60,714 nt of DNA from Flavicella sp964230805 (GCA_964230805.1 CAXRIA010000038.1:1-60714); one strand, 5' to 3'; positions 33,317-42,152 are shown, counted from the first letter of the stretch. Notes: generated by a model not told the origin, from the letters alone. Translations and numbers: made by a program.

Positions 33317-35074
33317 TTACCTTACACCGTGCATTCTCTTTTTTAAAAATGAATTTAAGAGCATAGAGATGAGACCCATGCAAAGAGGAACGACAGTGAA
33401 AATTAAGAAAAAACTACTGAGTGAATATTCCTCTGAAATTTTATCAATCATTCCGCCCATGGATCCTGCAGCTTTTTGTCCAATAGCAATCGCCAAGTAC
33501 CATATACCGAACATAAAACCAATCATTCTTGGCGGAACTAATTTACTCAGATACGAGAGTCCTACAGGCGATAGACAGAGCTCTCCCATGGTATGTAATA
33601 GATAGGCAGTGATAAGGAAAAACATGCTCACAGAAGCTGTTTTTGCTCCTTGAGGAATACCAAGTGTGCCATAAGACAGAATGCCAAAACCAAGACCTAG
33701 TAAACACAGGCCCAATCCATATTTCATGGCAGCACTGGGGTTGTATTTGCTTTCCCACCATTTCGAAAATAAAGGAGCCAAGGTAATGATGAAAAAGGCG
33801 TTTAAAATACCGAACCAGGAAGCACTTACTTCTGTCGTTTCTCTACTGAACTCTCTGTTTATTTTCCAGCCAACAATGCTCCACAATGCCAAAAAAGCGA
33901 TGGTTAGAACCATGTTGGAAGCAGGAATTTTGTGATAGGTTTTTTTAAAAAGTAAAACAAGTACCCAGGTGATAATTCCTAAAGGAACCACCGTAAAAAT
34001 CAAATCAATGATTTTAAAAACAAGCGCAGAAACTCCCGTCAATTCACGGGCTGTATAGTCTCTTGCAAAAATGGTAAGCGAACCCAATGATTGTTCAAAT
34101 GCAGCAAAGAAAAAAACAGTAAACAATCCGAAAATGGCGACAGCAAAAATACGATCTCTTACCAGTTTAGAGTATCTTAAAACTCGAGAAATAATTAAAA
34201 ACAAGAAAAGCATCAGTCCAGCAACAATAGTCACAGTAGAGCCGTCATAGCTTCCTACGCTAAAATTTAGTAGGTCCGTATTTTTTATTTTTGACAGGGG
34301 GTCATTGATCAGATAAATCAATCCACAAAAAGTAGCAATCGCAATTAAAAATTTATCAAGCTTTGTAAATGGATTTGGTTTTTCCGTAATTTTTGATTCT
34401 TGAGGCGCCTCAATGTGGGTGTTTTTGATTTTATGAGGCATCTCTCCAATCGTTCCGAATAATTTTCGAGCCAATAAAAATTGCAACATGCCGAGCAACA
34501 TAAAAATACCTGCCAGACCAAACCCGTAACTCCAGCTAATATTTTCGGCCAAGTATCCGCAAAGCATCATTCCAAAAAAAGCGCCTGCGTTGACCCCCAT
34601 ATAAAAAAGTGTGTAGGCACCATCTTTTTTCTTTTCTCTCCCTTTGTACATGGTTGAAATAATGGAGGTGATGTTGGGTTTGAAAAAACCGGTTCCAATA
34701 ACCAGTAGCGCCAAACCGATATACAAAGAGCTCTCTGTTTCAAAAACCATGGAGGCATGTCCAAGAGTCATGATGATACAACCGATGACAACGGCCCATT
34801 TGTAGCCAATGTATTTGTCTGCAATCAACCCGCCAAGAATCGGAGTCAGATAGAGCAATGAAGCATAGGTGCCAATCAAAGCCATGGCATTTTCTCTGGC
34901 CCAATTCCATCCTGGATTGTCACTCAGGATAGGAGCGGTTAAAAACAAAACAAGCAAAATTCGCATGCCGTAAAAAGAAAAACGCTCCCACATTTCCGTG
35001 AAAAATAAAATAAACAATCCCGTTGGGTGTCCGAGAACCTTGTCTTTAAAAATAGTTTCGATATCCGTGGTCAT
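33317..35074 (-). CDS. proton-coupled oligopeptide transporter (POT/PTR family)
   Basis: A 585-residue inner-membrane symporter of the major facilitator superfamily importing di- and tripeptides. The ExxER proton-coupling motif is present as FTEMWERFSFYG (Glu27, Glu30, Arg31), together with the PTR signature GLALLVIGTGFFKPNITS. A long insert and extra helices in the middle match bacterial 14-helix members. The ATG at 35074 is used because the longer frame overlaps the promoter. Marine Bacteroidota commonly use such carriers after extracellular proteolysis. Confidence 0.93.
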   Translation of the reverse strand: MTTDIETIFKDKVLGHPTGLFILFFTEMWERFSFYGMRILLVLFLTAPILSDNPGWNWARENAMALIGTYASLLYLTPILGGLIADKYIGYKWAVVIGCIIMTLGHASMVFETESSLYIGLALLVIGTGFFKPNITSIISTMYKGREKKKDGAYTLFYMGVNAGAFFGMMLCGYLAENISWSYGFGLAGIFMLLGMLQFLLARKLFGTIGEMPHKIKNTHIEAPQESKITEKPNPFTKLDKFLIAIATFCGLIYLINDPLSKIKNTDLLNFSVGSYDGSTVTIVAGLMLFLFLIISRVLRYSKLVRDRIFAVAIFGLFTVFFFAAFEQSLGSLTIFARDYTARELTGVSALVFKIIDLIFTVVPLGIITWVLVLLFKKTYHKIPASNMVLTIAFLALWSIVGWKINREFSRETTEVSASWFGILNAFFIITLAPLFSKWWESKYNPSAAMKYGLGLCLLGLGFGILSYGTLGIPQGAKTASVSMFFLITAYLLHTMGELCLSPVGLSYLSKLVPPRMIGFMFGIWYLAIAIGQKAAGSMGGMIDKISEEYSLSSFFLIFTVVPLCMGLISMLLNSFLKKRMHGVR

Positions 35075-35092
35075 ATAATGTTGTTTTGAATG

Positions 35093-35100
35093 CAAAAATA
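35093..35100 (-). promoter_or_regulatory. -7 box of peptide transporter promoter
   Basis: The minus strand reads TATTTTTG 18 bp before the ATG at 35074, which excludes the upstream in-frame start. Confidence 0.6.
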
Positions 35101-35267
35101 AAAGAGAACCGAATGAAATTCAGCTGTTTTTTTTGAAATGTAAAATTAGCAATGCGATTATTTGTAGCAAATATAAACAGGAGATGGTAAAAATAGATGT
35201 CGATTTTTGTTAAAATTTTTTCGAATCATTGGGAATGCAATGAAGGTTCAAAAATGATATTTTGTTT

Positions 35268-35275
35268 TATCTTTG
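35268..35275 (+). promoter_or_regulatory. -7 box of PorP/SprF gene promoter
   Basis: TATCTTTG is a consensus match 41 bp before the ATG at 35317. It rejects the longer in-frame start at 35197. Confidence 0.6.
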
Positions 35276-35316
35276 AACAAACAAAAAAGCAAACGCTGCA
35301 AAGCGAACTACCCCAG

Positions 35317-36294
35317 ATGAGATTATTTTTTTTAAACGTATTGTTGTTTGCCGTGACGGTTGGTTTTTCACAAGAAACTTTGCCTGTAAATTCCGATTAT
35401 CTTTCGGACAATGTGTATCTTTTACATCCCGCCGCTGCAGGTATAGGGAATGCGGGAAAATTGAGAGCCACGAGCGCTACACAGTGGAAAGGGGTCTCAA
35501 ATGCACCCGGTGTAAAAACATTGAGTTTTCACAATCGATTTGGGAGAAAGATGGGGTTGGGTTTTGCAATTTACAACAACGAGAATGGGAACAACGCTCA
35601 AGTAGGTTTTCAGGGAACTTATGCCTATCACGTGAATCTCTCGAATAGAGGAAGTGAATTTGAACAGCTCTCATTTGCCCTTTCCTTAAATTTGGTGCAA
35701 AACAGATTTGACACCACCATTTTTTCAGCGATTGACCTACTCGATCCTATTTTGGCGAATGTCAAAGCAAGTGACACTTATTATAACGGTGATTTTGGAA
35801 TGGCCTATCATAGAGAACGTTTTTTTAGTTATGTGACAATTAAAAACTTATTTTTAACCACAAAAACAGCAGGGCAATTGGAGGCCTTGAATCTGAAAAA
35901 ATATATATTTAATGCGGGGTATTTTTGGGGTGAAGAGAAGTTTTTACAATACGAACCCTCTTTGATGTTGTTGCACGATCCTTATTTTGATATTACAACC
36001 ATGGACATCAATATGAAGGTTTATAAGAACTTTGATACCAGCAAACTATGGATGGCATTGTCATACCGTCAATCTTTTGATGCCAAAGGTTCGGAAAGCT
36101 GGAATTATTTGTCGCCAATTGTGGGCTTGAATTATAAAAATTTTATGTTTGCTTATGGTTACAAAGAACAATTGGGTAACTTGAGTTTTGTTCCCAAAGG
36201 CGGATACCATCAGTTGACCCTTGGTTGGGATGTGTTTGTAAGAAAAACGAGGTTGGCAGCTTGTCCAAATATCAATTCGGCGCTGTATTATTAA
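35317..36294 (+). CDS. PorP/SprF family type IX secretion system membrane protein
   Basis: A 325-residue outer-membrane beta-barrel with a signal peptide ending GFS about residue 18. The N-terminal LHPAAAGIGNAGKLRATSATQWKG motif, just after export, is the hallmark of PorP/SprF proteins. Residue runs such as GLGFAIYNNENGNNAQVGFQ alternate as barrel strands. Family members assist surface delivery by the type IX system or anchor gliding adhesins. Many genomes have several copies, often next to a giant adhesin gene; none is adjacent here. The gamma-carbonic anhydrase follows after 13 bp. Confidence 0.9.
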   Translation: MRLFFLNVLLFAVTVGFSQETLPVNSDYLSDNVYLLHPAAAGIGNAGKLRATSATQWKGVSNAPGVKTLSFHNRFGRKMGLGFAIYNNENGNNAQVGFQGTYAYHVNLSNRGSEFEQLSFALSLNLVQNRFDTTIFSAIDLLDPILANVKASDTYYNGDFGMAYHRERFFSYVTIKNLFLTTKTAGQLEALNLKKYIFNAGYFWGEEKFLQYEPSLMLLHDPYFDITTMDINMKVYKNFDTSKLWMALSYRQSFDAKGSESWNYLSPIVGLNYKNFMFAYGYKEQLGNLSFVPKGGYHQLTLGWDVFVRKTRLAACPNINSALYY

Positions 36295-36307
36295 ATGGAA
36301 TGCTAAT

Positions 36308-36832
36308 ATGATTGTAAAAACGGTTCGAGGAAATACACCAAAATTCGGAAACGACTGTTTTATCGCCGAGAATGCGGTAATTGTGGGCGAGGTTGAAATG
36401 GGAAATCAATGCAGTATTTGGTACAATGCTGTGCTTAGAGGAGATGTTCATTTTATAAAGATGGGTGATAAAGTGAATATCCAAGATGGAGCTGTAGTAC
36501 ATGCTACTTTTGAGAAATTCCCAACAACAATTGGAAACAATGTGTCTATTGGGCACAATGCCATTGTACATGGATGCACGATTCAAGACAATGTTCTGAT
36601 TGGAATGGGCGCTATTGTCATGGACGATTGTGTGGTGGAAAGTAATTCGATTGTTGCGGCCGGAGCGGTTTTGTCGAAAGGAACTCATGTCAAATCAGGA
36701 AGTATTTATGCAGGTGTTCCTGCAAAAAAAATCAAAGACATCAGTGCTGAGTTGTTGCATGGAGAAATTCATAGAATCGCAGACAACTATATCAAATACG
36801 CAGGTTGGTTCAAAGAGGAAAATGATTGCTAG
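36308..36832 (+). CDS. gamma-carbonic anhydrase family, left-handed beta-helix protein
   Basis: A 174-residue hexapeptide-repeat protein expected to form a trimer. The zinc triad of the family is present: His65 (VVHAT), His83 and His88 (IGHNAIVHG). Enzymatic activity in this YrdA/PaaY-like subgroup is variable, so the catalytic role is uncertain. It lies 13 bp behind the PorP/SprF gene, probably in the same transcript, though a functional link is not evident. Confidence 0.9.
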   Translation: MIVKTVRGNTPKFGNDCFIAENAVIVGEVEMGNQCSIWYNAVLRGDVHFIKMGDKVNIQDGAVVHATFEKFPTTIGNNVSIGHNAIVHGCTIQDNVLIGMGAIVMDDCVVESNSIVAAGAVLSKGTHVKSGSIYAGVPAKKIKDISAELLHGEIHRIADNYIKYAGWFKEENDC

Positions 36833-36902
36833 CGAAGAGGCCTATTTTTGTAGGATTTTGCACAAAAAAAATGTTTTATTCAGGATTCTGAAAATAATTG
36901 CC

Positions 36903-36910
36903 TACATTTG
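36903..36910 (+). promoter_or_regulatory. -7 box for the aromatic operon leader
   Basis: TACATTTG matches TAnnTTTG and would start transcription around 36917, 12 nt before the leader-peptide ATG. A second box, TATTTTTG, lies 60 bp upstream at 36843-36850. Neither has a good -33 element. Confidence 0.55.
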
Positions 36911-36928
36911 TTTTTTCAAATTGATACC

Positions 36929-36994
36929 ATGAAAAATAATAGCACTTTGACAAGTTTCTTTTTTTTCTTCTTTTATTTTTATAAAAAGAAGTGA
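36929..36994 (+). CDS. Phe/Tyr-rich leader peptide of the aromatic operon
   Basis: A 21-codon frame starting MKNNSTLTS, then six Phe, Tyr, Phe, Tyr, then three Lys and TGA. Nine consecutive codons (36956-36982) are Phe or Tyr, the two end products of the downstream operon. It starts about 12 nt after a predicted transcript start and ends inside the left arm of a putative antiterminator. This is the layout of leader peptides in classical attenuation, for example the E. coli pheA leader. It is too short for standard gene finders. I found no similar run in other upstream regions of the window. Confidence 0.82.
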   Translation: MKNNSTLTSFFFFFFYFYKKK

Positions 36995-37043
36995 GGCTTT
37001 CTGCGTGTTATCAAAAAATAAAAATAATTCAATGAGAGTCTCG
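36992..37043 (+). promoter_or_regulatory. putative antiterminator hairpin
   Basis: Bases 36992-37001 (TGAGGCTTTC) can pair with 37034-37043 (GAGAGTCTCG) over 10 consecutive positions, three of them G-U. The left arm begins at the leader stop codon. The right arm overlaps the left arm of the terminator (37037-37044), so only one of the two structures can form. A ribosome stalled on the Phe/Tyr run leaves the left arm free; one finishing at the stop codon covers it. Confidence 0.7.
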
Positions 37044-37063
37044 AGAAATCGAGACTTTTTTTA
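37037..37063 (+). terminator. attenuator terminator of the aromatic operon
   Basis: A perfect 8-bp stem AGTCTCGA/TCGAGACT (37037-37044 with 37049-37056) with a GAAA tetraloop is followed by seven T residues. It lies between the leader peptide and pheA, 23 bp before the pheA ATG. Confidence 0.88.
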
Positions 37064-37085
37064 TGTGTAGTAAAAACAAATAATA

Positions 37086-37898
37086 ATGAAAATAGCCATT
37101 CAAGGAATTAGGGGGTCTTTCCATCATATCGTTGCTGAAAACTATTTTGGTAATCAAATAGAATTGATGGAATGTATGACTTTTAGTGAAATGCCGGATT
37201 TGGTGTTGAACGGAAAAGTAGATGCTGCCGTGATGGCTATTGAGAATTCAATTGCCGGAGCAATTTTACCAAATTATGCATTGATTGACGAAGCAAATTT
37301 GGTGGTTTCAGGCGAATATTACTTGCCGATTCATCAAAATTTCATGGCGCTGAAAGGGCAGGAAATGAAAGATATCAAAGCTGTGTATTCCCATCCTATG
37401 GCATTGTTGCAGTGTCGAAAATTTTTAAGAAATTATCCACACATTACACTGATTGAAGACAAAGATACGGCTGAGGTGGCGAAAAGAATTCACGACGAGT
37501 CTTTGAAAGGAGTAGGGGCGATTGCCAGTGTGTTGGCCGCAGAGATATATGATTTGGAGATATTAGCGTCCGAAATACAAACGATCAAAGACAATCATAC
37601 GCGCTTTGTAATTGTTCAGAAAAATGGAAATTTACCGGTGGAACATCCGACCAAGGCATCCCTTAAATTTGTCTTAAAAGACAAAAGTGGTTCGTTAGGT
37701 GAGGTTTTAATGGAATTGGCAAAACACAAGGTAAATTTGTCAAAGATACAATCACTTCCCATAATCGAAAAACCATGGGAATATGCTTTTTTCGCAGATT
37801 TAATTTTTGAAGATTACCAAGAATACAAAAATGCCTTGCAAGATATCAAAACAAAGGTTTCAAACTGCAAAGTACTAGGAGAATATAAAAAGAATTGA
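37086..37898 (+). CDS. pheA: prephenate dehydratase with ACT domain
   Basis: A 270-residue monofunctional enzyme converting prephenate to phenylpyruvate. The catalytic TRF motif is at 172-174 (DNHTRFVIV), and the substrate domain includes MAIENSIAGAI. A C-terminal ACT domain (about 188-265) has GSLGEVL but reads KIQSLPI where the Phe-sensing ESRP motif is usual. Classical feedback by phenylalanine may therefore be weak (inference). It is the first structural gene after the attenuator and has no fused chorismate mutase; that activity is at the end of the operon. Confidence 0.94.
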   Translation: MKIAIQGIRGSFHHIVAENYFGNQIELMECMTFSEMPDLVLNGKVDAAVMAIENSIAGAILPNYALIDEANLVVSGEYYLPIHQNFMALKGQEMKDIKAVYSHPMALLQCRKFLRNYPHITLIEDKDTAEVAKRIHDESLKGVGAIASVLAAEIYDLEILASEIQTIKDNHTRFVIVQKNGNLPVEHPTKASLKFVLKDKSGSLGEVLMELAKHKVNLSKIQSLPIIEKPWEYAFFADLIFEDYQEYKNALQDIKTKVSNCKVLGEYKKN

Positions 37899-37979
37899 TA
37901 AAAAATGTGGATGGCTGAGAGGAGTGTTTCGAAAAGCGTTTTCTATTTTACACCTTGTCATGACCGAAACGATAGAATT

Positions 37980-39128
37980 ATGATTTCAAAAGCAAACAGA
38001 CTAAACGAGGTCAAAGAATATTACTTTTCAAAAAAATTAAGAGAAGTAGGGCAATTGATTTCCGAGGGGAAACCAATCATCAGTTTGGGTATTGGGAGTC
38101 CCGATTTGGATCCGCCGCATGAAGTAGTAACCGCTCTAAAAGATTCGCTGTCGGATCCGATGGCACATGCCTATAAAAGTTACCAAGGAATTCCTGAGTT
38201 GAGGGATGCAATGGCGGAATTTTATAAAAATTATTTCAAAGTTGCTGTAAACCCTTCGAACGAAATTCTTCCTTTGTTGGGTTCCAAAGAGGGAATTATG
38301 CACATTTCTATGGCTTTTTTAAATGAAGGAGACCAAGTGCTGATTCCAAATCCAGGATACCCAACCTATAGCTCGGTTACAAAACTGGTTGGTGCTGAAG
38401 CAATGTATTATGATTTGAATGCCAAAAACCATTGGTTGCCCGATTATACTGAAATTGAAAAAAAGGATTTGTCAAAAGTGAAAATTATGTGGGTAAATTA
38501 CCCTCATATGCCCACAGGTACAGGAGCCTCAGATGAATTATTCGAAGGTTTGATCGCTTTTGCTAAGAAACATGGCATTTTGGTTGTCAATGACAATCCA
38601 TACAGTTTTGTGTTAAATGACAACCCGAAAAGTATTTTGCAGTACGAAGGAGCAAAAGAAGTTGCGTTGGAATTAAACTCTCTGAGTAAAACGTTCAACA
38701 TGGCTGGTTGGAGAGTTGGCATGTTGCTGGGTGCTGACAATTATTTGACAGAGGTTTTAAAGGTGAAAAGCAATATGGATTCAGGAATGTTTTACGGGAT
38801 CCAAAAAGGAGCCATCAAAGCCTTTGGTTTGTCTGAAGCGTGGTTTCTTGGATTGAACAAAATATATGCAAAAAGAAGAGCGTTGACCTGGAAGATATTA
38901 GATGCTTTGAACTGTGAATACAACAAGCAAAATGGAGGAATGTTTGTATGGGCTAAATTACCAGAGGGAATCTCATCAGAGCAGATGACAGATAAAATGC
39001 TGTATGAGAAAAATGTGTTTTTGACACCAGGAACCGTTTTTGGATCCAATGGCGAAGGGTATATTCGTTTGTCGCTCTGTGTATCAGAGGCAAAACTAGA
39101 AGAAGTAATAAGTAGAGTTAGTTCCTAA
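37980..39128 (+). CDS. class I/II PLP aminotransferase, probable aromatic aminotransferase
   Basis: A 382-residue fold-type I enzyme. The PLP lysine is Lys237 in NSLSKTFNMAGWRVG. GIGSPDLDPP (37-46) and IPNPGYPTYSS (122-132) are typical of the aspartate/aromatic transaminase group. Operon position between prephenate dehydratase and prephenate dehydrogenase indicates transamination of phenylpyruvate and 4-hydroxyphenylpyruvate. Two starts are possible. The ATG at 37905, 6 bp after pheA, adds 25 residues that look non-homologous. The ATG at 37980 gives the typical N-terminus MISKANRLNEVKEYYF and is preferred. Confidence 0.9.
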   Translation: MISKANRLNEVKEYYFSKKLREVGQLISEGKPIISLGIGSPDLDPPHEVVTALKDSLSDPMAHAYKSYQGIPELRDAMAEFYKNYFKVAVNPSNEILPLLGSKEGIMHISMAFLNEGDQVLIPNPGYPTYSSVTKLVGAEAMYYDLNAKNHWLPDYTEIEKKDLSKVKIMWVNYPHMPTGTGASDELFEGLIAFAKKHGILVVNDNPYSFVLNDNPKSILQYEGAKEVALELNSLSKTFNMAGWRVGMLLGADNYLTEVLKVKSNMDSGMFYGIQKGAIKAFGLSEAWFLGLNKIYAKRRALTWKILDALNCEYNKQNGGMFVWAKLPEGISSEQMTDKMLYEKNVFLTPGTVFGSNGEGYIRLSLCVSEAKLEEVISRVSS

Positions 39129-39131
39129 ATT

Positions 39132-39986
39132 ATGAAAAATAGTGCAGTAATTATTGGTTTGGGCTTGATCGGAGGTTCTTTGGCTTTAGAGCTGAAAAAA
39201 CGCCTTCATTGGCGCATTATAGGAGTCGATTCGAACCCATTACACGCTCAAAAAGCATTGGATTTAGGGGTGATTGATGAAATTGGCACCCTTGAAGCCG
39301 TAAAAAATACAGGTACGGTAATTATTGCTGTGCCCGTTAACTATGCGCCACAACTGACTTCAGAGGTTTTAGACCGGGTAAATAAAGAGGCGCTGGTGTT
39401 CGATGTGGGTTCTACAAAAGAAAACATCTGTAAAAATGTTGTAAAACATTCAAAAAGAGTTAATTTTGTCGCCGTTCATCCGATAGCAGGAACTGAATTC
39501 TCTGGACCCGAAGCAGCCGTTTATAATTTGTTTGATGGAAAAGTGAATATTATCTGCGATCGAGAACTGAGTAGCAATGAGTCGATTGACAAAACACTCG
39601 CTATTTTTAATGCGTTGAACATGCGAACCATTTTTATGGGAAGTATGGAACACGACAAGCACATAGCTTATGTTTCTCACTTGTCTCATATAAGTTCTTT
39701 TATGTTAGGTAAAACGGTCTTGGAAATAGAAAAAGACGAAAAGAATATTTTTGACATGGCAGGAAGTGGATTTGAGTCTACCGTGCGCTTGGCAAAGAGT
39801 TCTCCTCAAATGTGGTCTCCGATTTTTGTGGAAAACAAAAAAAATGTGTTGACTTCTTTGGATGAATTTATCAAGAATTTGAATCAATTTCGCGATTTTA
39901 TTGCAAAAGAAGAGGTTGATGATTTGGAAAAAGCAATGAAAGAAACAAACTATATCCGAGAAATTTTAAAAGGCATAAAAAAATAG
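39132..39986 (+). CDS. tyrA: prephenate dehydrogenase
   Basis: A 284-residue NAD(P)-dependent enzyme that oxidises prephenate to 4-hydroxyphenylpyruvate for tyrosine. IIGLGLIGGSLAL (7-19) is the nucleotide-binding motif, VHPIAGTEFSGPEAA carries the catalytic His, and SHLSH follows. There is no fused chorismate mutase or ACT domain. It begins 3 bp after the aminotransferase gene. Confidence 0.94.
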   Translation: MKNSAVIIGLGLIGGSLALELKKRLHWRIIGVDSNPLHAQKALDLGVIDEIGTLEAVKNTGTVIIAVPVNYAPQLTSEVLDRVNKEALVFDVGSTKENICKNVVKHSKRVNFVAVHPIAGTEFSGPEAAVYNLFDGKVNIICDRELSSNESIDKTLAIFNALNMRTIFMGSMEHDKHIAYVSHLSHISSFMLGKTVLEIEKDEKNIFDMAGSGFESTVRLAKSSPQMWSPIFVENKKNVLTSLDEFIKNLNQFRDFIAKEEVDDLEKAMKETNYIREILKGIKK

Positions 39987-40023
39987 TTACGAATCAATAG
40001 AAAAAAGAATAATAAATACAAAA

Positions 40024-41106
40024 ATGGAAAATACAAAAGAATTCAGAACTTGGTTAGACGACATGCAGTTGGACCATCCTTTGGTGATTGCAGGACCTTG
40101 TAGTGCAGAAACAGAAGAGCAAGTGCTTAAGATTGCTCATGAATTAAAAGATACAGATGCTACTGTTTTTAGAGCAGGGGTTTGGAAACCAAGAACACGA
40201 CCAGGTGGCTTTGAAGGAATCGGAGCCATTGCTTTGCCTTGGTTGCAAAGAGTTCGCAAAGAAACAGGAATGAAAATTGCTGTGGAAGTCGCTAATTTGG
40301 CACATGTAAAATTGGCTTTGGAGGCAGATGTAGATATTTTGTGGATCGGAGCAAGAACCTCTGTAAATCCATTTGCAGTGCAAGAAATTGCAGATGCCTT
40401 GAATGGAACGGACAAAATTGTATTGATCAAAAACCCAATCAACCCAGATTTAGCATTGTGGTTGGGAGGAGTAGAACGTTTGTATACAGCAAATATCAAA
40501 AATTTAGGAGTGATCCACAGAGGATTTTCGTCTTACAAGAAAACGAGTTACAGAAACGTGCCACAATGGCAATTGCCAATTGCATTGAAACAACGTTTTC
40601 CTGATTTGCCAATAATCAATGACCCGTCACATATTTGTGGAAACAGAACAGGGATCCAAGAAATTTCTCAAATTGCTTTGGATTTGAATTTTGAAGGATT
40701 GATGATTGAAACCCACGTAGATCCTGACAACGCATGGTCAGATGCCGCACAGCAAATTACACCAGATCGTTTGGTGGAAATTATGAGTGATTTGAAAGTT
40801 CGTGAACCAAAAGCGGAAGGAGAGGCCCTGAACCAATTGGAAAGTTTGAGAGCTGAAATTGATGTCATCGACAATCATATCCTGGACACGCTTGCGGAAA
40901 GAATGAAAGTTGCAGAGCAAATAGGCGAAGTAAAAAAAGCAGATAACATTTCAATTTTGCAAGATTCAAGATGGGCATCGATTCTAGAATCAGTAAAAAA
41001 AGAAGGAAGTGTAAGAGGTTTGAGCGAGTCTTTTGTAGAAGCTGTTTTCAAAGCAATTCACCAAGAATCTATCAATCATCAAGAAACGATTGTTAGCGGA
41101 AAGTAA
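40024..41106 (+). CDS. DAHP synthase-chorismate mutase fusion
   Basis: A 360-residue bifunctional protein. Residues about 1-262 are a class I-beta DAHP synthase (VIAGPCSAETEEQ, FRAGVWKPRTRPGGFEG, INDPSHICGNRTG, METHVDPDNAWSD-type motif with the metal-binding residues). Residues about 268-355 are an AroQ-type chorismate mutase (LESLRAEIDVIDNHILDTLAERMKVAEQIGEVKK). The fusion places first-step and branch-point activities in one chain, and in such proteins the mutase domain often mediates feedback by prephenate. It is the last gene of the operon and is followed by a strong terminator. Confidence 0.95.
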   Translation: MENTKEFRTWLDDMQLDHPLVIAGPCSAETEEQVLKIAHELKDTDATVFRAGVWKPRTRPGGFEGIGAIALPWLQRVRKETGMKIAVEVANLAHVKLALEADVDILWIGARTSVNPFAVQEIADALNGTDKIVLIKNPINPDLALWLGGVERLYTANIKNLGVIHRGFSSYKKTSYRNVPQWQLPIALKQRFPDLPIINDPSHICGNRTGIQEISQIALDLNFEGLMIETHVDPDNAWSDAAQQITPDRLVEIMSDLKVREPKAEGEALNQLESLRAEIDVIDNHILDTLAERMKVAEQIGEVKKADNISILQDSRWASILESVKKEGSVRGLSESFVEAVFKAIHQESINHQETIVSGK

Positions 41107-41130
41107 TTTTTGCAGCGCATTGTTTTATAC

Positions 41131-41174
41131 AATACCACAAAACACTCATAATTGAGCGTTTTGTGGTATTTTTG
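41131..41174 (+). terminator. aromatic operon terminator overlapping the rsgA -7 box
   Basis: An 18-position stem with a single A-C mismatch (41131-41148 with 41153-41170) and a TAAT loop runs into TTTTT. The final TATTTTTG (41167-41174) of the same structure fits the -7 consensus and lies 36 bp before the rsgA ATG, so one DNA segment may terminate one unit and start the next. Confidence 0.85.
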
Positions 41175-41210
41175 TTACCGGGAGCTAGCCATCTCTCAAA
41201 AGAATACTAT

Positions 41211-42152
41211 ATGAATGGAGTTGTAGTCAAATCGACCGGAAGTTGGTACCTTGTAAGAACAGAAGACAGCACGATCTACAAATGTAGAATCCGTGGAAAG
41301 TTTCGCATGCAAGGAATCAAAAGTACAAATCCCGTATCTGTAGGAGATCAGGTAGATTTTGATTTAGAAAATCAAAAAGAATCAGGGGTGATTACAAATA
41401 TCCATGAAAGAAAAAATTACATCGTTCGAAAATCTGTAAACCTCTCCAAACAAACCCATATCATCGCTTCCAATATTGATTTGGCCTTTTTGATGATCAC
41501 GGTAAACAACCCGCCAACTTCCACAAGTTTTATCGATCGTTTTTTAGTGGCCGCCGAAGCCTATCATATCCCTGTGATTCTCTTGTTCAATAAAGTAGAT
41601 ACACTGGATGAACAAACTTCCGAGTTACACGAAGAATTGCGTGAGATCTATGAAAAAATTGGATATCATTGCATTGATATTTCCGCCAAATCAGAACGAA
41701 ATGTCAATGAGGTTCAAAAGTTGATGAAGGGTCGTGTCAGTCTGTTTTCAGGACATTCAGGAGTGGGGAAGTCCACATTGGTAAACACCATAGAACCCAA
41801 TCTAAACTTGAAGACCTCGGAAATATCGGAACAACACAAGCAAGGACAGCATACCACTACTTTTGCTGAAATGCATCCACTTTCTTTTGGAGGATATATC
41901 ATTGATACTCCAGGAATCAAAGGTTTTGGAATGGTGGATTTTGAAGATGATGAAATTTCGGGATACTTTCCTGAATTTTTTGAATTGAAAAAAGATTGCA
42001 AGTTTCACAATTGCAGGCATATAGATGAGCCGAAGTGCGCTGTGAAAGCAGCTCTGGAAAATGGTGCGATAGCCCCTTCAAGATATTTTAGTTATGTGCA
42101 AATTCTCAAAGGAGAAGAAGAGCACTTTCGCCAAGATATTTACGGAAAGTAA
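41211..42152 (+). CDS. rsgA: ribosome small-subunit-dependent GTPase RsgA
   Basis: A 313-residue 30S maturation GTPase. It has an N-terminal OB-fold, then a circularly permuted GTPase domain in which NKVD precedes the P-loop GHSGVGKST and the DTPG motif. A C-terminal zinc motif CKFHNCRHIDEPKC completes it. All family parts are intact. The ATG at 41211 is used; the earlier in-frame start at 41163 lies within the terminator hairpin. The dtd gene follows 50 bp later. Confidence 0.95.
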   Translation: MNGVVVKSTGSWYLVRTEDSTIYKCRIRGKFRMQGIKSTNPVSVGDQVDFDLENQKESGVITNIHERKNYIVRKSVNLSKQTHIIASNIDLAFLMITVNNPPTSTSFIDRFLVAAEAYHIPVILLFNKVDTLDEQTSELHEELREIYEKIGYHCIDISAKSERNVNEVQKLMKGRVSLFSGHSGVGKSTLVNTIEPNLNLKTSEISEQHKQGQHTTTFAEMHPLSFGGYIIDTPGIKGFGMVDFEDDEISGYFPEFFELKKDCKFHNCRHIDEPKCAVKAALENGAIAPSRYFSYVQILKGEEEHFRQDIYGK

